Assembly: GCF_003096355.1 (NCBI RefSeq) | Contig: NZ_QEKI01000001.1 | Location: 434,001-498,000 of the forward strand | Direction of reading: 5' to 3' | Source of the DNA: Pontibacter virosus | GTDB taxonomy: Bacteria; Bacteroidota; Bacteroidia; Cytophagales; Hymenobacteraceae | Length of the DNA stretch: 64,000 nucleotides | Shown: in pieces, positions 51,949 to 60,920 of the stretch | Numbering within the stretch: position 1 is the stretch's first letter | How the letters are laid out: every line of letters starts with the position of its first letter | The notes under the pieces: model-generated | The model's database searches: none | What the model saw: only the letters and a program-made list of their open reading frames with translations | Told to the model about the DNA's origin: nothing | Position numbers and translations under genes: made by a program

Positions 51949-52230
51949 ATGCCTAAGTATGTAATTGAAAGAGAAGTTCCGGGCGCCGGTAATTTAACGC
52001 AGGAACAGTTACAGTCCATTTCACAGACTTCCTGTGGCGTACTGGATAACATGGGCCCAAAAATACAATGGGTACACAGCTATGTGACGGATGACAAAAT
52101 CTATTGTATATACAATGCACCAGACGAGCAAATGGTGCGGGAGCATGCGAAGCAAGGTGGCTTTCCGGCAAACTCTGTAAAGAGAGTGTATGCCATGATA
52201 GATCCGGTCACCGCAGAGCAACCGGTTTAG
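51949..52230 (+). CDS. DUF4242 domain protein
   Basis: 93 residues. Typical DUF4242: MPKYVIEREVPGAGNLTQEQ, the central WVHSYVTDDKIYCIYNAPDE, then REHAKQGGFPANSVKRVYAM. Members fold as small ferredoxin-like domains, and one actinobacterial relative binds nickel, but the role is unknown. Cytoplasmic; monocistronic. Confidence 0.88.
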   Translation: MPKYVIEREVPGAGNLTQEQLQSISQTSCGVLDNMGPKIQWVHSYVTDDKIYCIYNAPDEQMVREHAKQGGFPANSVKRVYAMIDPVTAEQPV

Positions 52231-52365
52231 AAACTTCGGGTGTGAGCTTTAAACTCAACTAGTGCGGCAACGAACCGCTGCTTCTCTATCGAAGGATGAA
52301 GTAACAGATGCAGGCTGGCTAAAGCCAGTAGCAGGTATGGCTTTATCTTTTCTACCTAATACAAT

Positions 52366-53484
52366 TCAGGCGTTATACCTGATTTTCGAAGTATAGGTCG
52401 GTTTACTGATGGCCTGTCCGGTCTTAGGATTGATAAAGCGCACTTTGTTTTGTCTAAGCAGCCGCTCATAAGCCTGCTTATAGTTCTCTAAAATGTAGTG
52501 GGTGCCGATACTGTGCTTCTCGTATACCTGCTGCAATGCCATGTTATTGTACTCCCGCGCATTTTGCAGCAAATCCTTCATTAAGCTTTCAATTGAAAAT
52601 TTGTAATGCTCATGAAACAAGGACATCTGCTGCGCTTGCAGGTTTGCCCCAAACAAAGGGACTCCGTCTTCCTGGTAGTCGCTATACCCTCCCAGCAGCT
52701 CTTTGACCTTAGTATAAATCTGTGCTGACATAGAAGCCAGCACAAGGTATTGATTGGTCTGTCTCCTGTCCGGATAGTTTATTCTGAAGCTTAAGGTATA
52801 GAAGCCTTTGCTGCTGAAGATCTCTTCAAAGCAGCTTAGCAAATACTCTTCCCGTCTCTCAGCGTTCCTGTTTTGCTTGTAAAAGCCCCTAATCCGCTCC
52901 AGCCGCTCCCCAAAGATTTCCTGAAGCAAACTATTAGCCTTGGCTTTCCTCACCGCAGCCTCCAAAGCTTTCGGGCAGAAAAGCATCAGCAAGTCTGAGG
53001 TCCCAGCCTGGACAGCCTGAAGCAGGAGTTGTTGTGAAAAACCTTCACTGACAGGATTAAGAAAAGTGAGAGCCGGTTGCCCCGTATCCAGAATCTGTGC
53101 TGCCAGCATCTCCTCGCGCTCCTCAAGCAGCATGACCGGCGAGTGCACTAAGTCCTGATAAAACGGAAGTTGCTCTATCTTCTTCTCCAGCTCTGCCAAG
53201 GCAGACTGGTCGGCGTCATAAAAGATCGTTTTTATTCCCTGGTTCAGATCAAGTCGGGAGCCAGTGCTTTTGTATACCTGCCGTAGCAGTTGCAAGGTAG
53301 CTGGCGCCGGCTCGCCACTATCCAGACCAGCCACTAAGTCAATGAAGGGTATTGGGGGAGGCGGATTAGATGGTTGCTGCAGCTTAGTGGCCGCCCATAC
53401 CTCGAAAAAGCGGGGCAATAGCTCAGCTTTGATTTCTGAGGCTGTCCTTTCAATCTTGAAGAAGTCGCTAGGTACTGTGGGCAT
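52366..53484 (-). CDS. tcmP: Three-Cys-motif partner (TcmP)-like protein
   Basis: 372 residues. The first part has FIDLVAGLDSGEPAPATLQL, a Rossmann-like glycine region resembling the TcmP family (variants of the SAM-binding fold). Other blocks are IKTIFYDADQSALAELEKKI, LMLFCPKALEAAVRKAKANS, and the C-terminal GQAISKPTYTSKIRYNA. TcmP proteins usually sit next to a three-Cys-motif radical-SAM-type (DUF5131) protein. No such partner is in this neighbourhood, so it is either an orphan or only distantly related. It is transcribed towards the rodA gene and away from the tRNA genes. Confidence 0.55.
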   Translation of the reverse strand: MPTVPSDFFKIERTASEIKAELLPRFFEVWAATKLQQPSNPPPPIPFIDLVAGLDSGEPAPATLQLLRQVYKSTGSRLDLNQGIKTIFYDADQSALAELEKKIEQLPFYQDLVHSPVMLLEEREEMLAAQILDTGQPALTFLNPVSEGFSQQLLLQAVQAGTSDLLMLFCPKALEAAVRKAKANSLLQEIFGERLERIRGFYKQNRNAERREEYLLSCFEEIFSSKGFYTLSFRINYPDRRQTNQYLVLASMSAQIYTKVKELLGGYSDYQEDGVPLFGANLQAQQMSLFHEHYKFSIESLMKDLLQNAREYNNMALQQVYEKHSIGTHYILENYKQAYERLLRQNKVRFINPKTGQAISKPTYTSKIRYNA

Positions 53485-53575
53485 TTAGTGTGATAATGAC
53501 TACTGTTTAGGCAAATTGCAACTGCCTAATAGGGCTATATTCTAAAATCGCTAGATTAGCACATTGTATAAATGT

Positions 53576-53608
53576 AAAAGCCCTTGCAACATGTGTTACA
53601 AGGGCTTT
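53576..53608 (-). terminator. Terminator of tRNA-Leu
   Basis: Stem AAAAGCCCTTG / CAAGGGCTTT, with a T-run on the minus strand, directly downstream of tRNA-Leu. Confidence 0.85.
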
Positions 53609-53622
53609 CTCAGTTTATTCAG

Positions 53623-53706
53623 TACCAGGAGCGGGAATCGAACCCGCACGAGCTTGCGCTCACAAGATTTTAAGTCTTGCGTGTCTACCAGTTCCACCAT
53701 CCCGGC
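53623..53706 (-). tRNA. tRNA-Leu (anticodon TAA)
   Basis: On the minus strand the 84-base sequence folds into a class II tRNA. The acceptor stem is GCCGGGA with TCCTGGT and A as discriminator. The anticodon loop CTTAAAA gives TAA, the D-arm is GGTGGAACTGGTAGAC, the variable arm is TGAGCGCAAGCTCGT, and the T-arm contains GTTCGATTC. CCA is not encoded. A hairpin terminator follows. Confidence 0.95.
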
Positions 53707-53746
53707 GCCTTCCGAAACGTTTTTCGGAGGGGTGACTTTAAAAAAC

Positions 53747-53773
53747 AAAGACGTTGCTTATCACAACGTCTTT
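53747..53773 (-). terminator. Terminator between tRNA-Gly and tRNA-Leu
   Basis: 10-bp stem AAAGACGTTG / CAACGTCTTT; on the minus strand it is followed by GTTTTTT. It indicates that the two tRNA genes are separately transcribed. Confidence 0.8.
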
Positions 53774-53791
53774 ATCAATTTGCCTTTTTTG

Positions 53792-53864
53792 AGCGGGAGA
53801 CGAGGTTCGAACTCGCGACCTCGACCTTGGCAAGGTCGCGCTCTACCAACTGAGCTACTCCCGC
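53792..53864 (-). tRNA. tRNA-Gly (anticodon GCC)
   Basis: 73 bases on the minus strand: acceptor GCGGGAG / CTCCCGC with T discriminator, D-arm GCTCAGTTGGTAGAGC, anticodon stem CGACC / GGTCG with loop TTGCCAA (anticodon GCC), and T-arm with GTTCGAACC. CCA is not encoded. First of the two tRNA genes in this group. Confidence 0.96.
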
Positions 53865-54020
53865 TTTTAGTCATTCCCTAAACCCCCTTAGCGATTTAGT
53901 GATACAAAGATATAGACAAAATTTCAGAAGTCAAGAGGCAGCGTTAAAATTTTCCATCACTTTTTCACTTTACACTGATTTTCAGAGAGAAAATTTTCAT
54001 ACCCAGCCCGGCTATACCAT

Positions 54021-56651
54021 TCAGCGCACCGGTTCGCCTTTATCTTTTAACAATAATTTGAGCTCATTGAGTTTCAAAAGTGCCTCTACAGGCGTGATCG
54101 TGTTAATATCGAGCTGTTCCATCAGCTCTTTCACACGCTGCAGTTGCGGGTCCTGCAGCTCGAACATGCTCAGCTGGTAGTTGTTTTTAGGCGCTGACTT
54201 CATTCGCTGCTTCGGTGCCTGCTCCGATACTTTCTCTTTTTCCAGGTGGTGCATGATCTCATCGGCACGCAATACAACACTATTTGGCATACCAGCCATC
54301 TGGGCCACGTGTATACCAAAGCTATGCTCGCTACCACCTTCTACCAGTTTGCGCATGAACAAAATCTTCCCCCCCGTCTCCTTCACCGACACGTTGAAGT
54401 TCTTCACGCGTGTCAGGTCCTCGGCCAGTTGGTTGAGCTCGTGGTAGTGTGTGGCGAAAAGCGTTTTTGCCCGGTATTTCGGGTGGTTGTGCAGGTGCTC
54501 CACAATGGCCCAGGCAATCGAAATTCCGTCGTAGGTACTCGTCCCGCGCCCGATCTCGTCCATCAGTACCAAGCTGCGGTCCGAGAGGTTGTTCAAAATG
54601 CTGGCTGTCTCGGTCATCTCCACCATAAAGGTCGACTCGCCCTTCGAGAGGTTATCAGATGCTCCCACACGGGTAAAGATCTTGTCGATAATACCGATGT
54701 TGGCAGCCTCTGCCGGCACAAAGCAACCGATCTGCGCCATCAGCACGATCAGGGCTGTCTGGCGTAACAGGGCACTTTTACCGGCCATGTTCGGACCCGT
54801 GATGATGATGACCTGCTGCTCTTCGTTGTCAAGGTAAATGTCGTTGGGCACATACTCCTCTCCCAGCGGCAATTGTTTTTCGATGACCGGATGGCGGCCT
54901 TTCCGGATATTCAGCACATGACTCTCGCTCACCTCCGGCTTCACGTAGTTGCCGGCCACGGCTATACCTGCAAAAGCGCTTAGGCAGTCAATCACGGCGA
55001 TTACTTTGGCGTTTTGTTGTATCTGCCCCACATAGTCCATGGCCTGCAGCACCAGTTCGTTGAAGAGGCCAAACTCGATGGTATAGATGCGCTCCTCCGC
55101 ATTGAGAATCTTCTCCTCGTAAGTCTTGAGCTCCTCGGTGATGTAACGCTCGGCATTCACCAGGGTCTGCTTGCGGATCCAGCTGGCCGGCACCTTATCT
55201 TTATGCGCGTGCGTCACCTCCAGGTAATAGCCAAATACCTTATTATAGGCAATTTTAAGGGAGCTTATACCTGTGTTCTTCACCTCCCGCTGTTGCAGTT
55301 GGGCCAGGTAGTCCTTGCCCGAAAAGGCGATACTGCGCAGTTCGTCCAGCTCCTCGTTCACCCCATCATTGATCATGTTGCCTTGGTTGGTGAGCATCGG
55401 GGCATCCGGCTTCAGGATGTTCTTGATTTCCTCCCGCAGCCCGTCGCAAGGCGCCAGTTGGTCGGCCAGCTTTACGAGCGCAGGTATACCGCTGGCAGCC
55501 AGCATTTTCTTGATAGGCTGAATGGCGTCCAGTGCTTTGGCCAGTTGCATCAGTTCCCTTGGGTTCACGCGGCGCACGGCCACTTTGGAGATGAGTCGCT
55601 CAAGGTCGTTGATCTGCTTGAGGTGCAGGTATAGCTCATCCAATAGTTCCGTATGCTGGGTGAGCGCCTCCACTGTGTCAAGGCGGCGCCTGATCTGCAC
55701 CACATCCTTTAGTGGCAGCACGACCCACTTCTTGAGCAAACGGGCCCCCATCGGCGTTGTGGTCTGATCGAGTATCTGTATCAGCGGCACACCATCCTGA
55801 TTCTGCGGGTATACCAGTTCGAGGTTGCGCACCGTGAAGCGGTCGAGCCAAACGTACTTATCCTCCTCCAGTCGGGAGATAGTGGCGATGTGGCTGATCT
55901 CGTGGTGGTGCGTTTCTGAGAGGTAATGCAAAATAGCTCCCGCCGACGTAATCGCCTCCTGCATACCTTCTATCCCGAAGCCTTTTAGCGAGGTGGTATT
56001 AAAATGCCGTGTCAGGGACTCGTAAGCAAAGTCGTGACTGAACACCCACTCCTCTAAGGCATAATAGCGAAAGTCAGGTCCATAACTCTGGAAGAAGGTT
56101 TCTTTCTCGCGCTTGCAAAATAGCACCTCCGCTGGCGCCAGGCTCTGCAGCAATTTACCCACGTAGTTTTTGTCGCCCTGCGCCGTGATGAACTCCCCTG
56201 TGGAGATGTCCAGAAAAGAAACACCTGCCTCGGTTTTGCCGAAATGCACGGCCGCCAGGTAGTTGTTGCTGCGTCGCTCGAGCACTTGGTCATTAAAAGA
56301 CACACCAGGTGTTACCAGTTCGGTCACACCTCGCTTAACGATGCCTTTCACCGATTTCGGGTCCTCGAGCTGGTCGCAGATGGCCACGCGCTCCCCAGCA
56401 CGTACCAGTTTGGGCAGGTAGGTGTCGAGGGAGTGATGCGGGAATCCGGCCAGCGCTGTCTCAGAACTTGAGCCAGCACCGCGCTTGGTCAGCACGATGT
56501 CCAATATCTTGCTGGCCCTGATGGCGTCCTCACCAAAGGTTTCGTAGAAGTCCCCTACCCTGAATAGCAGCAGCGCCCCCGGATGCTTCGCCTTGATGGC
56601 GTTGTATTGTTTCATCAGTGGGGTAACTGTGCCGTTATCTCCTCCTTTCAT
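54021..56651 (-). CDS. mutS: DNA mismatch repair protein MutS
   Basis: 876 residues, full length. The mismatch-binding F-x-E motif is GDFYETFGEDA (F35, E37). The connector, lever and clamp domains follow. The ATPase domain has Walker A GPNMAGKS near 618-625 (GGKST in most MutS), Walker B VLMDEIGRGTSTYDG and AIVEHLHNHPKYRAKTLFATHYHEL. It recognises mismatches and recruits MutL. The gene is monocistronic as far as seen, with no adjacent mutL. Confidence 0.97.
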   Translation of the reverse strand: MKGGDNGTVTPLMKQYNAIKAKHPGALLLFRVGDFYETFGEDAIRASKILDIVLTKRGAGSSSETALAGFPHHSLDTYLPKLVRAGERVAICDQLEDPKSVKGIVKRGVTELVTPGVSFNDQVLERRSNNYLAAVHFGKTEAGVSFLDISTGEFITAQGDKNYVGKLLQSLAPAEVLFCKREKETFFQSYGPDFRYYALEEWVFSHDFAYESLTRHFNTTSLKGFGIEGMQEAITSAGAILHYLSETHHHEISHIATISRLEEDKYVWLDRFTVRNLELVYPQNQDGVPLIQILDQTTTPMGARLLKKWVVLPLKDVVQIRRRLDTVEALTQHTELLDELYLHLKQINDLERLISKVAVRRVNPRELMQLAKALDAIQPIKKMLAASGIPALVKLADQLAPCDGLREEIKNILKPDAPMLTNQGNMINDGVNEELDELRSIAFSGKDYLAQLQQREVKNTGISSLKIAYNKVFGYYLEVTHAHKDKVPASWIRKQTLVNAERYITEELKTYEEKILNAEERIYTIEFGLFNELVLQAMDYVGQIQQNAKVIAVIDCLSAFAGIAVAGNYVKPEVSESHVLNIRKGRHPVIEKQLPLGEEYVPNDIYLDNEEQQVIIITGPNMAGKSALLRQTALIVLMAQIGCFVPAEAANIGIIDKIFTRVGASDNLSKGESTFMVEMTETASILNNLSDRSLVLMDEIGRGTSTYDGISIAWAIVEHLHNHPKYRAKTLFATHYHELNQLAEDLTRVKNFNVSVKETGGKILFMRKLVEGGSEHSFGIHVAQMAGMPNSVVLRADEIMHHLEKEKVSEQAPKQRMKSAPKNNYQLSMFELQDPQLQRVKELMEQLDINTITPVEALLKLNELKLLLKDKGEPVR

Positions 56652-57200
56652 ACCTGTATATCTTTGTTGGGATGGTTATCCCGATTAAACTAAATTAAGT
56701 TGTACTGCATGGCGCGAGCATCCTCGCTCGTTATTTTGGGGCCTTTGGCCCAAGGATAGCTTACTTTGCTTTGAAGCAACCGCTCTTACAGGTATAACAA
56801 CTTGCATTGTGCTATAGCTTCGCCTGTGCGGCGGGCACCTACTTTTTTTCTTGACAAAAAAATCGAGGGGCCCTACCCCCAGTAGGCAAAAAAGTCAAGA
56901 CGATTTTAAACTCGCTGACCGCTCAAACACAAAATCGTCGCTGGTGCACCTGGCTAGTGTTATTTATTTCATAGCTTCCGGGGCAAGTTACTTTTGCTAT
57001 ACCTGCCAGTGGTTCGTGCTACGGAGGCTATATCTACAAACTGGCAGTAACAGCAATCCCCTCTTGAACGGAGCAGGGGTGTGTTAAATCAGTAAGAGTA
57101 CCAATATGCGACACCTAAGAAGCTATACCTGGAAGATGGCAGAACAGAATCCTGTCAATCCTAAAATCCTGTAAACCCTGATTCAGACAACCCTTCTTCG
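56652..57200. repeat. Intergenic region with dispersed-repeat remnants
   Basis: No gene seen. At 56849-56937 there are two nested inverted repeats, TCTTGAC/GTCAAGA and CGATTTT/AAAATCG, around CTCGCTGACCGCTCAAACAC. This kind of sequence is common in Bacteroidota spacers as I recall. Near 57149-57190 the AATCCTGTC / AATCCTGTAAACCCTGATTC series resembles the block at 11555. It appears to be made of several old repeat fragments. Confidence 0.5.
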
Positions 57201-57208
57201 TACCTTTG
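57201..57208 (+). promoter_or_regulatory. -7 promoter element of RNA methyltransferase gene
   Basis: TACCTTTG, a perfect TAnnTTTG, about 70 bases before the chosen ATG. Confidence 0.55.
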
Positions 57209-57278
57209 CACCCAGGTATATACAGTGCTATACCTTCGTCAGAAACAATTTAACCCAACACCCTTTACCAACAACCCA

Positions 57279-57809
57279 ATGCGCAAGCTCTCCATGGACG
57301 ACCTCAACCGCGACTCGGTTGAAGAATTCAAAAATAAGAAAAAAATACCGTTAGTCTTGGTGCTCGACAATGTGCGCAGCCTCAATAACGTGGGCTCGGT
57401 TTTCCGTACGGCCGACGCCTTTATGGTCGAGAAGGTATACCTGTGTGGCATCACTGGCACACCGCCGCATCGTGATATTGAGAAAACAGCGCTGGGCGCT
57501 ACAGAGTCTGTAGAATGGGAACATGTGCCGGATACTCTGGAACTGGTGAAGCATTTGAAAACGCAGGGCTATCAGATTGGCTCGGTGGAGCAGGCGGTGA
57601 ACAGCGTAAAGCTGAACAAGTTTATACCTGAACCGGAGCAGCATTATGTCCTGGTGCTCGGCAATGAGGTGTTTGGGGTGGAGCAGGACGTGATCAACGA
57701 GTCTGATTTTGTGCTGGAAATTCCTCAATTCGGAACCAAGCACTCGCTCAATATTTCTGTGGCTACAGGTGTGGTGGTGTGGGATTTTCTGAGCAAAATC
57801 ACTAGCTAA
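57279..57809 (+). CDS. TrmH/SpoU-family RNA methyltransferase
   Basis: 176 residues from the ATG of MRKLSMDDLN; the frame upstream begins within the leader. It is a SPOUT (alpha/beta knot) methyltransferase: VLVLDNVRSLNNVGSVFRTA with the conserved Asn/Arg of motif 1, then VLVLGNEVFGVEQDVI and the motif 3 IPQFGTKHSLNISVATGVV, with the usual Ser-Leu-Asn-x-Ser in the knot. It methylates the ribose of tRNA or rRNA; the exact target cannot be read from the sequence. It lacks the N-terminal RNA-binding extension of RlmB. Confidence 0.88.
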   Translation: MRKLSMDDLNRDSVEEFKNKKKIPLVLVLDNVRSLNNVGSVFRTADAFMVEKVYLCGITGTPPHRDIEKTALGATESVEWEHVPDTLELVKHLKTQGYQIGSVEQAVNSVKLNKFIPEPEQHYVLVLGNEVFGVEQDVINESDFVLEIPQFGTKHSLNISVATGVVVWDFLSKITS

Positions 57810-57889
57810 CCAACTGTCACCTAGACCCTTTCTACTATATCTATATTTTTTCGGGATTTTTACCCGCTCTCTTTAAACCTTTGCAGCCG

Positions 57890-58054
57890 AAGCCTGTCTT
57901 ACCTACGGCTAAAAGTTGAGCCGGGGGAAACCGCCATTTCCGTTAAAAGAACAGCGGCGTACCCCGGTTATTACCTTTCCCTTCCAACCCCATCTGCTGC
58001 CCATACACCCTGAGGCGACAAAAGCACCTTCTTTGAATACCCGTATAAGACACT
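57890..58054 (+). promoter_or_regulatory. Possible structured 5' leader of TonB-type receptor gene
   Basis: A -7-like AACCTTTG (57876-57883) would start transcription near 57890. The leader contains the stem CCGGGG (57921-57926) / CCCCGG (57962-57967) with an inner CCGC / GCGG pairing and a preceding CGGCT / AGCCG hairpin. It does not match a riboswitch that I recognise; a cobalamin-box-like sequence was not seen. Confidence 0.35.
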
Positions 58055-60541
58055 ATGAGAACCTATACATTACAATTCCCTTTCGTTCTTTTTCTACTAT
58101 TTATCTCCAGTACCACGCTTCTGGCTCAGGCACAACCGCAAGCTACCACACAGGGCCGAATCTCAGGTACTGTGCAGGACGAAGAAACCAAATCCCCACT
58201 CGGATTTGCCAATATTGTGCTCCTTACCGCCCGCGACTCCAGCCTGGTAACCGGCGCCACCTCTGATATAGAGGGAAAATTTGAGCTGGCCCGCGTGCCA
58301 CAAGGGAATTTCATTTTGCGCATTTCCTCGGTAGGCTATCCTACTAAATTCATACCCAACATCGCCATCTCGGCAACTAGCACTAATTTGCAACTAGGCG
58401 CTATACCTGTGCGAGGAGGCGCTACGCGGCTGAAAGAAGTGCAGATTGTGACGGAGCGGCCCATCGTATCATTCGAACTGGACAAACGGGTGGTCAACGT
58501 AAGCCAGGACATCAATGCTGAAAGCGGCTCGGTGGCCGAGGTGATGCAAAATCTTCCATCAGTAACTGTGGACGTGGATGGCAACGTGAGCATGCGTGGA
58601 AGCTCCAACGTCACCATCCTCGTGGACGGCAAGCGCTCCGCCCTCTCTAACCTTACCCTCGACCAGATTCCCGCTAACCTGATCGAAAGCATCGAACTGA
58701 TCACGAATCCATCCTCCAAGTATAACCCGGAAGGAACATCGGGCATTATCAACCTGGTGCTGAAGAAGGAGAAAAAGCCTGGCTTCAATGGTTCTGCCTC
58801 TGTTACGGCTGGCACCTATGACAACTACAACACCTCGCTCAACCTGAACTACCGCTACTACAAGTGGTCTCTGAATTCGGGCTACGACTTCAGGCAGCGC
58901 TCCAGACCGGGGTGGAACAACAGCACTACCACCAACTTCCATCTCAACGACCTCGGCCAGCAGGACAGTACCAGCTACCGCCTGCAGGAAGGCACGCGCA
59001 ACAGCAAGGACATCTCGCACAGTTTCCGGTTGGGTGCCGACTACTTCCTCACACCCAAGCACACGCTGTCGGCCTCCGGTATCTACCGCTTCGGCCGCGA
59101 CACGGGGTATAACAACATCTTGTACCGCTTCGAGGATGAGAACCGCCGTTTGGTGAGCACCCGGACACGCGACACCAACGAGGAGGAAAACGAGAACGCC
59201 GTCGATGTGACGCTGGGCTACCGCCAGACCTTCGAACGAAAAGGGCAGGAACTGACAGCCGACATTGTCTACAACACCAACATAGACGACGAAGTGGCAC
59301 TATTCAATGAGAGGAATGGCTTGCAGGACGCTTTCCCGGAGATGCAGCAAACATTGGTGGACGATGCCAACCGGGAGATAGTTGCCAAAGCCGATTACGT
59401 GCACCCCATCTCAGAGAACAGCCGTTTTGAGGCCGGCTTCCGAAGTTCCTTTGAGCGCCTGGATGAGGATTCCCGTTTCTTTAACCGGAACAACGAGACC
59501 GGCGAAATGGTGTACAGCACCGATCAGAGCAACCACTTTGTCTTCGACCAGAACATCTACTCTGTCTATTCCAACTACAGCAACAAATATAAGTCCATCA
59601 GTTACCAGGTCGGGTTGCGGGCTGAGCAGACCGTGACCAAGACAGACCTGCGCACCGAGGACAGAAAGAGTGACAATAACTACTTCAGCCTCTTTCCGAC
59701 CTTCTTCATCACCAAGGACTTCAACCCCGAAAACAAGCTCCAGTTCAGCTACAGCCGCCGCATCAACCGGCCACGAAGCCGTTTCCTGAATCCATTTGTG
59801 GACCGCTCAGACCGCTTCAGTGTAAACTACGGCAACCCAGAGCTGAAGCCGGAGTTCGTTAATTCCCTGGAGTTGGGCTATCTGAAGTACTGGGGCGAGG
59901 CCTCTATTAATGCGACTGTTTTTTATCGCCATACCTTGGATGAGATTGAGCGTTTCCGGATGGGGACCAACGTCATCGTCGGCAACGACACCATACCTGC
60001 CACCGAAACTACTTTCCTGAATATCTCCGATAACCGGGCCTACGGGGCAGAACTTGGATTCAATTACCCCGCTACAAATTGGTGGCGCATTAACGGCAGC
60101 ATCTCCGGTTTCCGGACGCAGCTCAACACCACACAGGGCGATACGGAACTGAGCAACGCGCAATTCAGCTGGAACTCGAAGGTGAACTCTACCTTTACCG
60201 TCTGGGAAGACCTAAACATCCAGTTGTCTGGTTTCTACCGCGCTCCGACGGCTGACATCCAGGGCCGCATGGAGCAGATGTTTAGCGCTGATGTGGCTAT
60301 GAAGAAAGACGTGCTCAAAAAGAACGGCACCATCTCGCTTCGGGTGTCGGATGTGTTCAACACGCGGCAGTTCAACTTCCTGAGCTTTGGCCCTGAGTTC
60401 AGAACCGAAAGCGAGAACCGTCGCCAGAGCCGCATCATTTACCTGGGCTTTACCTACCGCCTCAACAGCGAGGGCAACAACCGCGAACGTCGCCGGCCAA
60501 ACGAGCAGAACGGCGGAGACGACGATGGTTTTGACAACTAA
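58055..60541 (+). CDS. TonB-dependent outer-membrane receptor-like protein (OMP_b-brl family)
   Basis: 828 residues with a signal peptide (FPFVLFLLFISSTTLLAQAQ). CarboxypepD_reg-like domain at about 30-115 (ISGTVQDEETKSPLGFANIV), a TonB plug with VAEVMQNLPSVTVDVDGNVS and DQIPANLIESIELITNPSSK, and an outer-membrane beta-barrel of the OMP_b-brl_3 group to the C-terminus (IIYLGFTYRL). The C-terminal tail is Asn/Arg/Asp-rich. The substrate is unknown. Structured-leader-like sequence precedes it, and a strong terminator follows. Confidence 0.88.
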   Translation: MRTYTLQFPFVLFLLFISSTTLLAQAQPQATTQGRISGTVQDEETKSPLGFANIVLLTARDSSLVTGATSDIEGKFELARVPQGNFILRISSVGYPTKFIPNIAISATSTNLQLGAIPVRGGATRLKEVQIVTERPIVSFELDKRVVNVSQDINAESGSVAEVMQNLPSVTVDVDGNVSMRGSSNVTILVDGKRSALSNLTLDQIPANLIESIELITNPSSKYNPEGTSGIINLVLKKEKKPGFNGSASVTAGTYDNYNTSLNLNYRYYKWSLNSGYDFRQRSRPGWNNSTTTNFHLNDLGQQDSTSYRLQEGTRNSKDISHSFRLGADYFLTPKHTLSASGIYRFGRDTGYNNILYRFEDENRRLVSTRTRDTNEEENENAVDVTLGYRQTFERKGQELTADIVYNTNIDDEVALFNERNGLQDAFPEMQQTLVDDANREIVAKADYVHPISENSRFEAGFRSSFERLDEDSRFFNRNNETGEMVYSTDQSNHFVFDQNIYSVYSNYSNKYKSISYQVGLRAEQTVTKTDLRTEDRKSDNNYFSLFPTFFITKDFNPENKLQFSYSRRINRPRSRFLNPFVDRSDRFSVNYGNPELKPEFVNSLELGYLKYWGEASINATVFYRHTLDEIERFRMGTNVIVGNDTIPATETTFLNISDNRAYGAELGFNYPATNWWRINGSISGFRTQLNTTQGDTELSNAQFSWNSKVNSTFTVWEDLNIQLSGFYRAPTADIQGRMEQMFSADVAMKKDVLKKNGTISLRVSDVFNTRQFNFLSFGPEFRTESENRRQSRIIYLGFTYRLNSEGNNRERRRPNEQNGGDDDGFDN

Positions 60542-60557
60542 TAAAACTGAATTTAAT

Positions 60558-60592
60558 AAGAGGCCGGGGAGAAATCTCCGGCCTCTTTGTTT
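60558..60592 (+). terminator. Rho-independent terminator
   Basis: Stem AAGAGGCCGG / CCGGCCTCTT followed by TGTTTG, just after the receptor gene. Confidence 0.9.
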
Positions 60593-60661
60593 GTCTGCCT
60601 TTCCCACTAGTCATTCCTTCTTTCGTCGTAATAACAAGTGAGAGAGGCATTTCTCCGCCTG

Positions 60662-60817
60662 GGAGCAGGGACGTTTCATTCTAGGAAAACGAGTTCAAAA
60701 TATATTGTCATTCTGCTAAGAAACTTGGTTGAAGGGAGTTTAAGCCTATACTACTGGCGGGGGTAGGGGCCCTCTTTACCAATATCCTTTCAGGATGACA
60801 ATAAACGGCCCTGCTCC
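60662..60817. repeat. Intergenic palindromic element with nested inverted repeats
   Basis: Outer arms GGAGCAGGG (60662-60670) and CCCTGCTCC (60809-60817), inner arms ATTGTCATTCTG (60704-60715) and CAGGATGACAAT (60791-60802, one mismatch to an exact inverse). Elements with TGTCATTCTG ends recur in Bacteroidota intergenic spacers in my general knowledge. No coding frame. The remaining bases of the region 60593-60920 show nothing else. Confidence 0.5.
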
Positions 60818-60920
60818 TGGGAGTAGCAGGTTAATCAATGGCACGATAATATTGTAGAACACACAGCTATACCTTCTGCCTTGCTTCTCCGTATCTTAGA
60901 CCGAATAAAAAATCAACTCC

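Noticed and set aside
55014-55634. 206-codon ORF antisense to mutS
   Set aside because: mutS is intact in the other strand; no recognisable motif in this frame.
58055-60541. Cobalamin riboswitch control of the receptor
   Set aside because: No B12-box sequence was found in the leader; only generic stems are visible.
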